64,000 bases of DNA, taken from assembly GCF_035222485.1 (NCBI RefSeq), contig NC_085922.1, positions 1,193,001 through 1,257,000 of the forward strand. The letters are read 5' to 3'. The notes below the pieces were generated by a model. The model did not search any database and had not been told where the DNA came from. It saw only the letters and a program-made list of their open reading frames with translations. Source of the DNA: Podospora pseudoanserina. Its lineage: Eukaryota > Ascomycota > Sordariomycetes > Sordariales > Podosporaceae. Shown one piece after another: positions 10,639-21,489 of the stretch. Positions within the stretch are counted from its first letter, which is position 1; each line of letters begins with the position of its first letter. The position numbers and the translations under genes are program-made.

Positions 10639-12036
10639 GGTAGTCAAATCACTTGCATGGGCTGTTTTGGGGGTATCGTGATGGGCGTTCAGGTTGGGAA
10701 AATTAGGGTAGGCTTATGACCGATGGCCCTTGATCTGGCTAGCGAAGGGTTAGAAGTAGGATTAAATACCCATTTGTTTGTTTTGGAGATGTTTTTTATC
10801 GTGTTTCGTGGATGGATAGACATTGTGACTGATACGAAGCACTGGATTTAAAGATGTCATTGGCTTTGGGAGGTTGGTCGACAACGCTTTGGGGAGAGAT
10901 CATGGGCAAGCTTGCTTTCATTCAACGCTATCAGTTATCTTTTTCCAAGTCCATGATTTGACATGACAGCTCTTGTTGTATCTTGGACATGATAGCCTCA
11001 TTTCGCATCTCCAATAATCATTGAGGTTAGCTCCTCTTCCTGTCGACATCATTCCCGTCCAGCTCTCTTCGAGTTTCTTCGTTCACCTTTCTCTCTGATC
11101 TACCAGCCGCTCGTAGGGTTACAAGTCAGCTTGCCTCCAGCTTTTTCGTCTAGACGAGAGACAAGAGTTGAAAGGCTTGGTTCATGCCAGTAACAGATCA
11201 ATCGGACTGAGCTCTCCTGTGCCTGACGCGGGTTAGGGCAACTCATAGACGGGTTGCTGGCAGGTGCCCTGTGTATTCTTGTGGTCTTCTTGCGTGAGGA
11301 AGCAGCAGCAGCTTTGCAAGTAGTCCCGAGTCTTGTTCGGGGGGGAAACAGGTCGAATAGATGGTCGGCGTAGCTTTGGTGCGTTCGATGGGAAGACTGT
11401 CGAGGATGCTGACGAGTCACCTTGAGCATGCTTCAGTGGGCTCTTCGCTGCTTTGACGGGGCGGCGGGAAGACTCTGACTCTCCCGGCAACGGACAAGAC
11501 GGTAGGTAGGTCCATTGGCTCAGGTTGGCCGTGTCTTGTAAGGTGATATGATCAGGATCGTCCGGCGGGGCATCCGCTTGGTTACTGGCCGTGATTATCA
11601 CGAAGGCGGAAGGTATGCCTTTCCGAACCTGTTAGTAGGGGTACCAGACCTCGGCTGTTAGCTGGACAGTCGGATGGAGATCTTGCTTTGGGCGGCATGA
11701 TTCCAACTTGACGGCTGCGATGCAGCGGTGTGATGTGGGCCGCAGGGCGAGCTCTTGGATTATCACCTGGCAGAGATCATGTTTCTGTTATTTTGCACCC
11801 TTTGCTGTCGAGAATATGGTGGGCCAAACTCCGGTGATTTGCCGTGTGGCTAGTCTGATGTCAACCTTATGATGTGTAGGTAAGCAGATAGGTATTCAGC
11901 TGTGGTGACCAGAATTAGTGGGCAAGGAAAAGAGATCAACCACGTGGCGATGTATGTAGTATGTGTGATGGATGATCAAGATATCTATAAGCAAATATTC
12001 AGCAACTCAAAAGTCAGTATTCGAACAGGACGATCT
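10639..12036. other. Start of a long gene-poor region
   Basis: Nothing firmly coding. On the minus strand at about 11233-11625 one frame is protein-like (FVIITASNQADAPPDDPDH) and is preceded by a TACTAAC branch-type motif at about 11632, but no complete gene model could be built. Three TAGGTA hexamers occur (11503, 11877, 11889). Confidence 0.4.
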
Positions 12037-12037
12037 T

Positions 12038-12044
12038 TATATAA
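12038..12044 (+). promoter_or_regulatory. TATA box
   Basis: TATATAA followed by a CT-rich leader and an ATG at 12111, about 70 bp downstream. This is a typical spacing for a strong filamentous-fungal promoter. Confidence 0.5.
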
Positions 12045-12110
12045 GGTGTTCCATACTTCCCTCCTTATCTCCTTGTCTTCTACCCCTTCTCAACCACCCT
12101 CTTAACTATC

Positions 12111-12605
12111 ATGAAGCAGGTCCAAGTCACTCTGTTCGTTACATCGCAAAAAACTCATAAACTCCAACAACCAAGTTATCTCTCTCTTGAACCATCCCGA
12201 ACAAGCCTCGATCACGAACACCGTCCAACAATAAATGAACCACATAACTTCAAAATCCCGTCGTCGTCGTCGAGGGTGCCGGCTCCCAAGCCGGTCAAAT
12301 GGCTGTATCTGCTCGCCATCATACACGCTGTTTGGTTTTGGGTATTCTGCTTGAATCTTGCTGGTGGGTCCCCATGGCCAAGGAGCCTTCTTGACTTCTT
12401 TACCAGGTATGTTTGGGCGCAGGAAGTTGCCATCACGTGCTGCCAGCATCACTCTCGGGTGAAAAGAAGCGCTGCCGCGAGAGACATGCACGCGGGGCAA
12501 GAGGTAGATAGATGGTCAGTCCCCTTGCGGGCGACTCGGACCCGGAGAGAAGGTGAAGTTGCTCTTTGGTTTCGTCCCCGAAGTAGGGGCAGTCTATTCC
12601 ACTAG
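12111..12605 (+). CDS. Candidate small membrane protein, unrecognised
   Basis: An ATG lies 67 bp after a TATATAA box and a pyrimidine-rich leader. The frame is 164 codons. Residues about 62-84 (KWLYLLAIIHAVWFWVF and on) form one hydrophobic segment; the preceding ~60 residues are polar with a four-serine run. A consensus splice donor GTATGT follows FFTR at about residue 100, so the last third may be intron and the true C-terminus may differ. No family is recognised. The promoter layout is the main support for this being a gene. Confidence 0.4.
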   Translation: MKQVQVTLFVTSQKTHKLQQPSYLSLEPSRTSLDHEHRPTINEPHNFKIPSSSSRVPAPKPVKWLYLLAIIHAVWFWVFCLNLAGGSPWPRSLLDFFTRYVWAQEVAITCCQHHSRVKRSAAARDMHAGQEVDRWSVPLRATRTRREGEVALWFRPRSRGSLFH

Positions 12606-13715
12606 GGTAGGTGGTTTATCTGAAATCAGTCCAGGTACTGAGCCTGAAGGTTCATCCCAGCGTAACAGGTGTATTTCCCTGTCTGGCCCCTGGCCATCCC
12701 TTCGAGTCGTTGAAGCGGGTTGATGCCAGCAGGGTCACGACAGCGAGGTAGACACAAGTTTGGATCGATTTTCTTTAACAGTACCATTCAAACTCATGAG
12801 TGTGGGGAGGCTTATTCAGGCAGAGGTAATGTCAAAGAGCCATGGAACCCAAGGATGGGTTGGGGAGGCTTTGGGTGTCGTGACTGTTGAACCAGGCAAT
12901 ATCCCGCAGTCCCAGAGACATAGTCAAAGTCTCCACGGGCTGCGCAGTCGGGTCATCCGGCTTTCTTCTCGCTCTGGACTCCAAGGTGGCAAGCGTAGTG
13001 GCTGGCGTTGTCCTTCCCGGGAGACGACCTTAGACCATGGATACCAGTTGGTGACACAATTGTTCCCATCCATGGTAGTAGGGTGTCATCGACTGGTTTT
13101 CGTCATCTGCTCCGGCCGGGTTTGTTTGACTGTGAATGGCTTGGTAGGTAGGTGTCGCCAATGTCTGGGTTGATGGTGATGGTTCATGGGACCAAAACAC
13201 GGTAGGTATAAATGTGCTCCTCGGTCATCTGGGTATTCTTTCTGGCCCGACGGAAGAACAAGTCAAGTTTCTCGAAAAAAGGGATATATATAATCGTTGT
13301 TGCGACTCCTCTTCACTGAAATCTTCCCCTCGCTGGCACCGTCTGCAGAAAAAGCAACTTGTACCACCGCCAGGCACTTCGCCGTACTCATGGCCCTCAA
13401 ACCGGCAGATCACCCCAGCCATCATCCCCAACCTCCACGGCTTCGCCCCCATTAGGACCTGCTCCCGGAATGAGAACTCCAGCAAAAGGACGACTCGGGC
13501 TTGTTGGGATCATCTTCTGGAAGGATAACACTATACCGGGACAGGAGGATTGGTCGCATGACAATCGCGATGCTCTCGGCTCGGTGATGGAGTATCGAGC
13601 GAGCTTACGACGAGCGAAGCTGGCATCTCCGTATGAATGACTGGAAGTGAATGTAACAACGCTCGCAAGTCGGTCGGTCCAGATACTTCACCCGAGGCAG
13701 CCCACAAGTCTGAGG
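12606..13715. other. Gene-poor stretch with TATA element and possible relics
   Basis: No intact gene. A TATATATA element sits at 13287-13294. Minus-strand frames downstream of it (about 12840-13235) contain short protein-like runs separated by stops, as if a gene had decayed there. TAGGTA hexamers occur at 13145 and 13203. Confidence 0.4.
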
Positions 13716-14146
13716 TCAATAAACATAACCTTGAAGGGTTTGATCCGACCGTGGTGACGATATTGTCGACATTTGGTCGAGCTTTTTGACAATAGTCGTG
13801 GTTCTCTGGTGTCGACGACGGTTGCGCACCACAGCAACATCGATCTCGGGGCGGATCTTGAGGATGGCACCTTGCAGTCTTCTCGTAAGATGAGCCCAGA
13901 GAGCGTGAGACAATAATGCGAATAAAAGCCTCCTGGTAACGAGGGCTCATGGGAGCACCCGTTGCGCCCTCGTCCGATCCATAGACTGGAAAACAGTCCC
14001 ACAGAGTGAGGTGCCGAAGGTGTCTGGGCGGCAGCCAGGTCAGCAGGCATGAACTTCTCGACTGCTCCCGCACACATCCACCTCATCGCCACCACCACCA
14101 CCAAAGCCCACCCCAAGCAGAGGTCAAACAACAATTCCCAGCACAT
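13716..14146 (-). pseudogene. Probable decayed minus-strand gene
   Basis: An ATG at 14146 lies just downstream (minus strand) of a palindromic TATATATA box. Protein-like segments follow in different minus-strand frames: a hydrophobic start (LLFDLCLGWALVVVVAMRW), a middle with SPRYQEAFIRIIVS, and an end with ILKIRPEIDVAVVRNRRR. Two or so frame changes separate them, and no intron with good splice sites accounts for these. The family is unknown. It could instead be a poorly understood spliced gene. Confidence 0.35.
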
Positions 14147-14162
14147 TTTTTAAAAAGAGGAA

Positions 14163-14170
14163 TATATATA
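14163..14170. promoter_or_regulatory. TATATATA box
   Basis: A palindromic TATA element just upstream of the decayed minus-strand frame that begins at 14146. Confidence 0.4.
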
Positions 14171-14171
14171 A

Positions 14172-16046
14172 AACACCCGCACCACCTATGACGCCGAGAG
14201 AAGCCAATCGTTTCAGCGTGTGGCCTTGATCGAACGTTGGTCCGTCATCTTTGCGGGCAAGGATTGAACGACGACCGATAAAATTTGTTCACACTCCCCC
14301 CACAACATGTGTCGGTTTGCTGCTCGGACAGTCAGCGTTTGTGAGAGAAAGCCAGGGAGAAAAGGTTTGGTAGTTTGTCCAATCGAAGTCCCCTAGGTTG
14401 TTGGGATCCCGAGATCACTTAAGCTGTTCGCGCATCCAACCGTGAATGGTTTCCCGGGGGATTAGGTACTATGGGAGCAAAAGGTTGTCCTTGGTCTTCA
14501 ACTCGAGTCAGCCCGGCGCAGTTTGGACACTGTAAACTTCCATGGCTGGAGTGCCGGAGGGCCAGAGCCTTGGTGTGATAGGATGGCGCCGGCAGTCGAT
14601 GAGGGTAAAATTTTCTCTTGGCCGTGGTGGCTGTCCGTTTAACAAGTGATTTTCACTTGTTGAAGACAGCAGCATTCATGCCGGACTGGTGGTAAGGAGT
14701 GGCGGCTAGGTGGCTTCACATTCGGGCGAGGATACGTTCTCTCCATCATGTCGATCCGCTTCCTAGAACGTGCCTGTACTGAGTGGCTGGCGATGGGTAA
14801 TACAGGTAAGATGAAACTGAGCAAGGGATGAATCTCTCCGCGGTCGTTCTTCTTGAGGTGTGTGAATATATATAAGAAAAGTCCAGGCAAGTCGTCTCCC
14901 ACAATGTTGAGCCACAATTGTGTCGATGTTTCTGGCCAGCAAAGGATCCGTGGAGGGTGTGTAGGGCAGCGGTCTAGGAAAGTCGCTGCCGGCGAAAGTG
15001 AGGTCAAGAAACAGGTGAAAACTGATCAACAATCAGTATTACAGAGTTTTAGTTGTTAAGTTCTGAGTGTAAAAAGTAAACAGGAAAACAGCCATAAAGC
15101 AAACACCAGGTGTGGGGTCTGGTGAAAGGTGGGCCTTGCAGGTGCCCACAGGGTGCTATTCAAGCTCAAAGGTAATGAGGTGGTTCGTCAATAAGGTCAG
15201 GTGGTAGGTATCTCTCTGAGTGTCCGACGGCTCCGTGGTTTTTCCCGACTGCCGCTTTCGAGCTCTATAATCTCAGATGTCAGCAGACACACAGGAACAT
15301 GACCAAGTGTAGCGCCCTTACCTTCAAGAATTCGCGTGTCGCGGTGTCCAGGGAAGAGCTAAGAGACTAGGAAGGTGGGAAGGGTGTCTCCGCAAAACAG
15401 TCAGTCTATGACCCGAAGTGAGATTCAAGCTATGGTTCTAACCTATAGGATATGGATATATCGTGTGTCCATCTCAAGTCGAGTGAGTTAGGTTCTCGCC
15501 TCGTCCATTGCTAAGGTTGGGCACTGGTCAACGAGGTGCTGCCGTGTTTTTCATGTTATTCTGGGTCCCAGGAGCACACGGGATATCTGACGACACAGGC
15601 GCCAGTCTTGACATCGACGACAAGGTATCCCAAACGGCAAAATATGCCCATAGGTCTGGGTAGGTATCCGACCAGGAGAAACATCAAATCATTAGTCTGT
15701 TGGACAGTCCAGGTGTACCAAAAACTCTCCACCCTTGTAGGTATCCTGCATACCAGACTGAGAGGCTCTGCGACGGCACTGAAGGAGGCCAGAGCCTGGA
15801 TCTGGCAGGTCGTCTTGTCTTCGATGAGCCTAAGGTATAGAGGTATCTCGCCGATCGTTGATGTTTTCCTCCGCCTGTGTACCTAGTTCAGTCAGCCAAC
15901 ACTGTATCAAATCGAGATATCACCGTCCAAACTCACAGCGTATAGCTCCATACCCTGTTGCTGAGGAAAGCGGTTCAAACCTCAATGAGAACCACCAGCC
16001 AGGCGCGCGACAACCCCTTCTTCAACTCGCCAAGCAAGGTAGGTAC
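14172..16046. other. Gene-poor stretch
   Basis: No intact gene. It holds a TATATATAA element at 14867-14875 with short frames of about 36-51 codons on either side, a perfect 9-bp inverted repeat at 14641-14661, and TAGGTA hexamers at 15205, 15661, 15738 and 16040. Around 15530-15850 a forward frame reads as protein-like on both sides of one TAGGTA. Confidence 0.4.
14641..14661. repeat. Perfect 9-bp inverted repeat (hairpin)
   Basis: AACAAGTGA and TCACTTGTT are separated by TTT. This could be a hairpin or a dimeric protein-binding site. No function is shown by context. Confidence 0.6.
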
Positions 16047-16854
16047 CTATCTGGCATGGAATCTGAATCGTTCTGACAAACTGGTCCAAAGCAAAACCTC
16101 TTCCAGTGGGCCAAACACAGGATCGGAGGTTTCGATGATCCCGCATTCAAGTAGTTGCTGAAGACTGAAGTCTCTCCACTCAGCTGGGAGAAGGGGCGAA
16201 TTGGCAAGTTTCCGCTGGTGTTTGGTTGCCCGGGAATCCAATGTACTACTCTCGAGGGGGGCATCTCCAAAATACACACGAAAGATGGTGTCGAAACTGA
16301 GACGATGGTGCCCTAGTCTTGGTGAAATCTTCTTTAGGTCGTTTGGGGTTTGCCTGTCTGGTCTGGCTCTGTCCACACAGGTAGCGAGTCAACCTGCCGG
16401 TCCATCAACCAGTCGAACCACTCTTCGCGCAACAGTCTCTTTGGCGCTCTTGCTTTTTCTGACGGAGTAGCAGTGGCCTTTAGGAGGGCCTCAGGTTCTT
16501 GGGTTGTCCTCGGACGGGTCACACGAAGGATTATCTCCAAAGCTCATCTCGAATGAATCCACATGCCGGCGAGATTGCGTGACGGTGACGGCCTGGGAGA
16601 GTGCAAGGGCTTTGTCGTTCATCTTGTACCTGTTGTCAAGACATAGACATTGGCCCGGACGGGCTCCCAGGCTATGGTTGCGTCGGGGCGGTTGAACGGG
16701 TGCGTCGGAGGAGGCTCTAATGACGACGGCACGGTGAGGAGCCTGCTATCGGGGTGAGCACCACGTCATCCTCAACAGAGGTTCATCAGAGAAGGCGGAA
16801 ATTGACTGGGTATGTGTTGTATTCCGAAGAATTGATGTGAGTAGGAAGTGCCAT
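16047..16854 (-). pseudogene. Probable decayed minus-strand gene
   Basis: An ATG at 16854 lies about 95 bp downstream (minus strand) of TATATATATAA at 16954-16964. Protein-like segments then follow one another in changing frames: MALPTHINSSEYNTYPV, DATIAWEPVRANVYVL, MNDKALALSQAVTVTQS, LLREEWFDWLMDRQV and LLPAEWRDFSLQQLLECGII, ending near 16047. About four breaks separate them. Together with the TATA placement this looks like a host gene in decay. The family is not recognised. Sequencing indels are an alternative, though well-conserved neighbours are intact. Confidence 0.45.
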
Positions 16855-17683
16855 TTTGGTATGCAGGTAGGTATCGAGGGCATCAGTGAAGCTGAGCTAT
16901 GATGTGAACAACTTGGGATGGGGGCCCCAAGATTGGGTTTCAAGAAAGTATGGTATATATATAAGAGAGACATGTCCGAGTTGGATTGTCATACAGCTAA
17001 CTCACAACAGAGGCAGACAGGTGTCATGTTGAGGTTCGTTGAAAGGCAAAGTCCCAGCTGGAGAATTGTGCCGGCCAGAGCCATACTTGTGGGCAAATGG
17101 AACTGGGTAAACGCCAATTGATTGATGCCCGTTTGGCCGGCAAAGCGAGCGTCAAAGACATACAAACGGATAAAAGCAGCACACTCGTCATAGACTACAT
17201 TGACATCCATCATGGGAAACTCCTTCATATGTTCACCTAGATAGCGTCACAAACAAAATCAACATTCGCATTGGTATAATCTTCCCCGTCCTGCCTTGCC
17301 CTGTCCCCTTCCCTCGCAATCCTCAACTCGACTCTTGACCATCCATCCATCCATAAAACATTACCGAAAAACGCAAGTCAAGTCCCATTCCTTCGTGACA
17401 GACATCTTTCCTATACGTTCGTTTCCCACCCCGACCCAGCACAGAAAAAAAGCAGACAACGACCAAACAGCAACCCGCAGGAAACAAAGACAAAACAAAA
17501 AAAAAAGAGAGTTTGGACGCCCATATGTCACACATAGTAGTCACACACAAACAAAGTGTTAGCTCAACAATCCCTCTCCCTGTCTTCCCCAAACAACCCC
17601 ACTCATTCATATCCGTGGTATCCTGGTATCATAGTTTTTTTTTTGGTTCCATCACCCTCACATGGTGCACAAGCTAGCGAGAT
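16855..17683. other. Intergenic region before the acyl-CoA synthetase 3' end
   Basis: A TATATATATAA element lies at 16954-16964. A forward frame of 50 codons follows it (about 16972-17121), but it is short and of unknown meaning. The part from 17250 is AC-rich, consistent with the 3' flank of the synthetase gene. Confidence 0.4.
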
Positions 17684-19898
17684 TTATTTCCCATAGGCCT
17701 TGGCGACATCCTTCTTGTACTTCTCAAGAATGCCTCTGCGGTTGAGCTTCTGGGCAGCGGTCACGAGGCCCTGATTTTACGATTAGTAAGCTGACAAGAG
17801 GTGAAAAGGAGGGGTGCGAGAAAAAACTTACATTCTGAGGAGTCCACTCATCCTCGACGATAACAACACCATCAATGATCTCAATGCCCGAGAGACCACC
17901 GGCACGACCCTGGGCCTGGAGCTCCTTGAGGACAGCGCTGTGCAGCTTCTTATCATGCACAAGCGTCTCGACACTATCGCCCTCAATACCAAGCTGAGCC
18001 GCCAGGTTCTTCAGTGCTGGCTCGGCGGGAACGATGATGGCGATGGGCTTGGCCTGCTCGGCATCGGCGTACACGCAGATGTTGGCGACAACAGGTACGG
18101 ACCGGTAGATGGACTCCAGCTTCTCAAGAGCAATGTACTCGCCGTTGAGGGTCTTGACCAGGTTCTTCTTGCGATCGATGATCTTGAGGTGGCCGTTCTT
18201 GTCCCACTCACCAATATCACCAGTCTTGAACCAGCCATCGGGGGTGATGGCTTCGGCCGTCTCCTTCTCGTTTTCGTAGTACTCCTTGAGCACTGTGGGA
18301 CCGCGCAGCCAGATCTCACCCTGGGGGTTGGGCTTGTTGGTGGCATAGTAGCCGGCATCGGGGAAGTCAACAAGCTTGGCTTCGACGGACGCGGTCATGG
18401 CACCAATGGAATCGGCAGACCACTCAAAGGGGTTGTGGAGAGTACCCATGGCGGTCGTCTCGGTCAAACCATAACCGATAATCATGGGAGCGATGGCGAA
18501 GCTGATGAACTTTTGGGTCTCCTTGGAGACGGGCCCACCGGCGCTGAGGCACAGTCTGAGACGACCACCAGTAGCCTCCTTGATCTTCTTGAACACGACG
18601 GCATCCAGAAGACCGCTGCCAGGAAGACCAGCATACATCAACTTCTCCTTGAGGCCAAGGGCACCCCAGAAGAGGTTGCGGACAACGGGGCTGCCAGCAT
18701 TGACCTTGCCAATGATGCCCTTCTTGACAGTTTCCCACACGGCAGGAACGCCGATCAACACACTAGGCTTGAACTCGCGGATGTCGCCGTTGCAGTTGCG
18801 GACCGAGGCATCAGAGAGGGTCTTCGGATTTCCGTAACCGAGAGTGGAACCCCACCAGAGAGCGGCGTGCTCGAAAACGAACTCGAGAATGTGGGCCAGA
18901 GGAAGGTACGTGAGCAGACCATCGCCAGGTCCGATATAAGGCTGGACGATAGCGCTGGCACCAGAAACTGAAAAACACAAGAAAATCAGCAGGCTGCAGA
19001 GGGGAACTGGGGCTCAAGATGCTTGCTTACCGGCAGCAACAACGGATCTGTGGGTGATGGGCACGCCCTTGGGGGTACCGGTAGAGCCAGAGGTGTACAT
19101 GATGCAGCAGAGGTCCTCGGCGGTGGGAGGGACAGGCTCAACGGGGTTCTCCTTGCCGAGCTTGACGAGCTCGTCAAAGTTGAGAATGTTGATGTGAGGG
19201 TAGGCAGCCTTGAGCTTGTCCACGTGGTCCTGGTTGACCTGGTGCTGGCTGTTCCAGATGACAGCCTGAACGGACGAGGCAACGGCCAAGACGTTGGTCA
19301 AGGTAGGCAGAAGATGGGGGTCGAGGAAGATAGCCTTGGCCTTGGTGGCGACCATGGAGTATCTGAGACCTTCCTCGCCGAGAGTGTCATAAGCAGTCAC
19401 GATGGGCATGCTCTGGGAGGCAGCACCGTGAGCCGTCGCCAGCCAGTTGGCGCTGGTGGCAGCGTAGATGTGGACGCGGTCGGCCTTGTCGAGGCCAATC
19501 TTGCGCAGGCCGGAGCCGAGCTGCAGAATCAACTGCTCGTACTCGGTGTAGCTGTAGTACTCATAGGGGCTCATCTCGAAGAAGGTCCATGACTTCTCCA
19601 CCTCGGTCTCGACACCATCCACAATCTTCTTGATCTTCTTCTTGTCCTGGTGTGTCCGGACGAGCTTGCGGGACCCCACACACTTGGCATTGCCGTACTT
19701 GGCGACAGCGGCGCGGACAAGCTCATAGACGGTGGTGACATCGGGAGCAGGCCGCTCGACGAATTCTGGGATAGCCAGCGGTTGTCTGCGAACTGGCGTC
19801 TCGCCCTCGACGGGAGTCTGGCCGGGAACTTCAACAGTGAAGGGGCCCTTCGCCGTCATGCGTGGGATGAGCTGGATGGATGTCGATGACTTGGCCAT
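17684..19898 (-). CDS. FAA1: Long-chain fatty acyl-CoA synthetase
   Basis: Activates long-chain fatty acids with ATP and CoA for beta-oxidation and lipid synthesis. Three exons (19898-19031, 18967-17832, 17770-17684) with introns of 63 and 61 nt give 696 aa, matching yeast Faa1/Faa4 (about 700). The AMP-binding signature YTSGSTGTPKGVPITH is at residues 268-283; the adenylate-forming core follows (YLPLAHILEF, GYGLTETTAMG), and the FACS signature GWFKTGDIGEWDKNGHLKII leads to DRKKNLVKTLNGEYIALEKL. The C-terminus is KKDVAKAYGK, without an SKL-type peroxisomal signal, so an ER or lipid-droplet location is more likely than the peroxisomal matrix. Paired CCGAGG/CCTCGG sites lie about 0.9 kb upstream. 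Assignment to Faa1 rather than Faa4 is not resolved. Confidence 0.95.
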
Positions 19899-21489
19899 TG
19901 TGAATTATTTTGATATTAGATTCGGTCGGTGGACGCGATTAGGGAAGCTGGGGAGTAGTAACCCGCTGGACGCCGGTGGCTGGCTCAAGGTAAAGACGGG
20001 AGATGCAGAACCTTTCTTTTTGTTCCGAGTTTGTTTGAACCTTTGAGGGTTTGGATGGTACACGGGGTGCTTTAGGGAGTGCCCGTCGAAACGATCCAGC
20101 GAGGGGACGAGGCAGGCGACCTGGTGAGGGGATGGGGCACTAGGGACGGAGGAGGGAGAATAAGAATTCAGAACAGACAGACAGAGACGGAGACAAAGAG
20201 GGCAGGGAGGCAAGGGGTTTTTGACAAGCTGTGGTGGAGAGGAGGGACAGGGAAGTCTTTCACCTCAACAACGCGAGGCACACGATTGTTTGGGGTGAGC
20301 TCCCTGGCCCCTGCGCTCCCTGGGCCCACCCTGCTGACCCCTGCCGGTTGCCTTTTTCGGCTGGGCTCTAGCCAAAGGGCGAGGCTAGGGCGCGTCCTGG
20401 CAGGCTCGGCAGCCTGGGCGTTCCACATTTCAAAGCTTTCCAGGCCATGGACACAGTGTGCACCTTTGGCGAAATGGCCACCGTCCATCGTCCATCGACC
20501 ATCTCCGATCATACCCGGTTCCTGCGAGTATTTGGAGAGAAGATGCCTAGGTAAAACTGAAAAAAACAAAAAAACAGATGATGCCCACACATCCCACCAT
20601 CAACAACATAGGACGAGAAAGCTAAACCCCGAGTAAGGATAACCCCTTTCCGGACGGTGGAGAGAGGCTGGTTAGCACGGTGGTTTGTGCGGCAGATTCG
20701 GGGATCGCAGGCGGGTTCAGATTCACCTCCATCACCCTCCGTTTCCGCTTCATGCTTCATACAATAGAAATGAAGAGAAGAGCCAAGCCGAGGCGCATAT
20801 GTATCTGCCTCTCTATATTTACAGGAGGGCCTCGGTCTGTTGGAACTGGCTGACACCTCACCCTCGTGATCTTGTCAACATCTCCCGATGATCAAGAGCT
20901 CAGCCCCGACACCACACGCACGAGTTATGCGCCAATGCTGGACGGTTCGACAGGTCGACTTGAGTCCTGTCGACTTGAACACTGGAGATGGCTCTTGGCA
21001 CAAGTCTTGGAGGTCCGCGTCGGTGCGTCCTTCCCCGCATCTGACCCCCCATCTCCCCAAGCAACTTCTCGATAGCTCTGCTCCACCCCTCAACCAAAAA
21101 CTCTGAGGGCTTCCCGTCGGAACGTTCCAGCTCGGGTTTCCCCTCCTTTCAGGGCTGGGCAGCTGCTCTGCATCGCCAGAATGGAGTCGTTGGATCACCA
21201 CGGCCGCTTTCACTGGCTCTCTATTTGCTACACTCTCTAGGTTTCAGTGTGCTGCTCTCGGCGCATGATGCAATGAAGAAGTGAACTGAATTTGTGGGAA
21301 GCCCCGGACGCGCCAATCCAGACTATTCCTCGCCTCCGCATTTTCTAAAATTGCACTAAAAACGCCCAGAACCGGCCCTGTCAGCCAAAGTCACCGTTCG
21401 TCTTGTCTTCCGTTTTCCCTGTCGTCTGATAGACCAGGAATTCAGCCACCAGCCACCAGCCACCAATCACCAACCACCTGTTTGGAATA
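19899..21489. other. Divergent intergenic region (acyl-CoA synthetase / RKM5-like)
   Basis: About 1.6 kb between two divergent genes. No coding frame is convincing. It includes the paired CCTCGG-type sites at 20788 and 20830. Confidence 0.5.
20788..20835. promoter_or_regulatory. Paired CCGAGG / CCTCGG sites (possible FarA/FarB elements)
   Basis: CCGAGG at 20788-20793 and its inverse CCTCGG at 20830-20835 lie about 0.9 kb upstream of the acyl-CoA synthetase start. In Aspergillus, FarA/FarB fatty-acid regulators recognise CCTCGG. The function is inferred from the motif and the neighbour only. Confidence 0.3.

Noticed and set aside
17814-18971. Forward frame of 385 codons
   Set aside because: Antisense of the acyl-CoA synthetase; the minus strand carries all family motifs.
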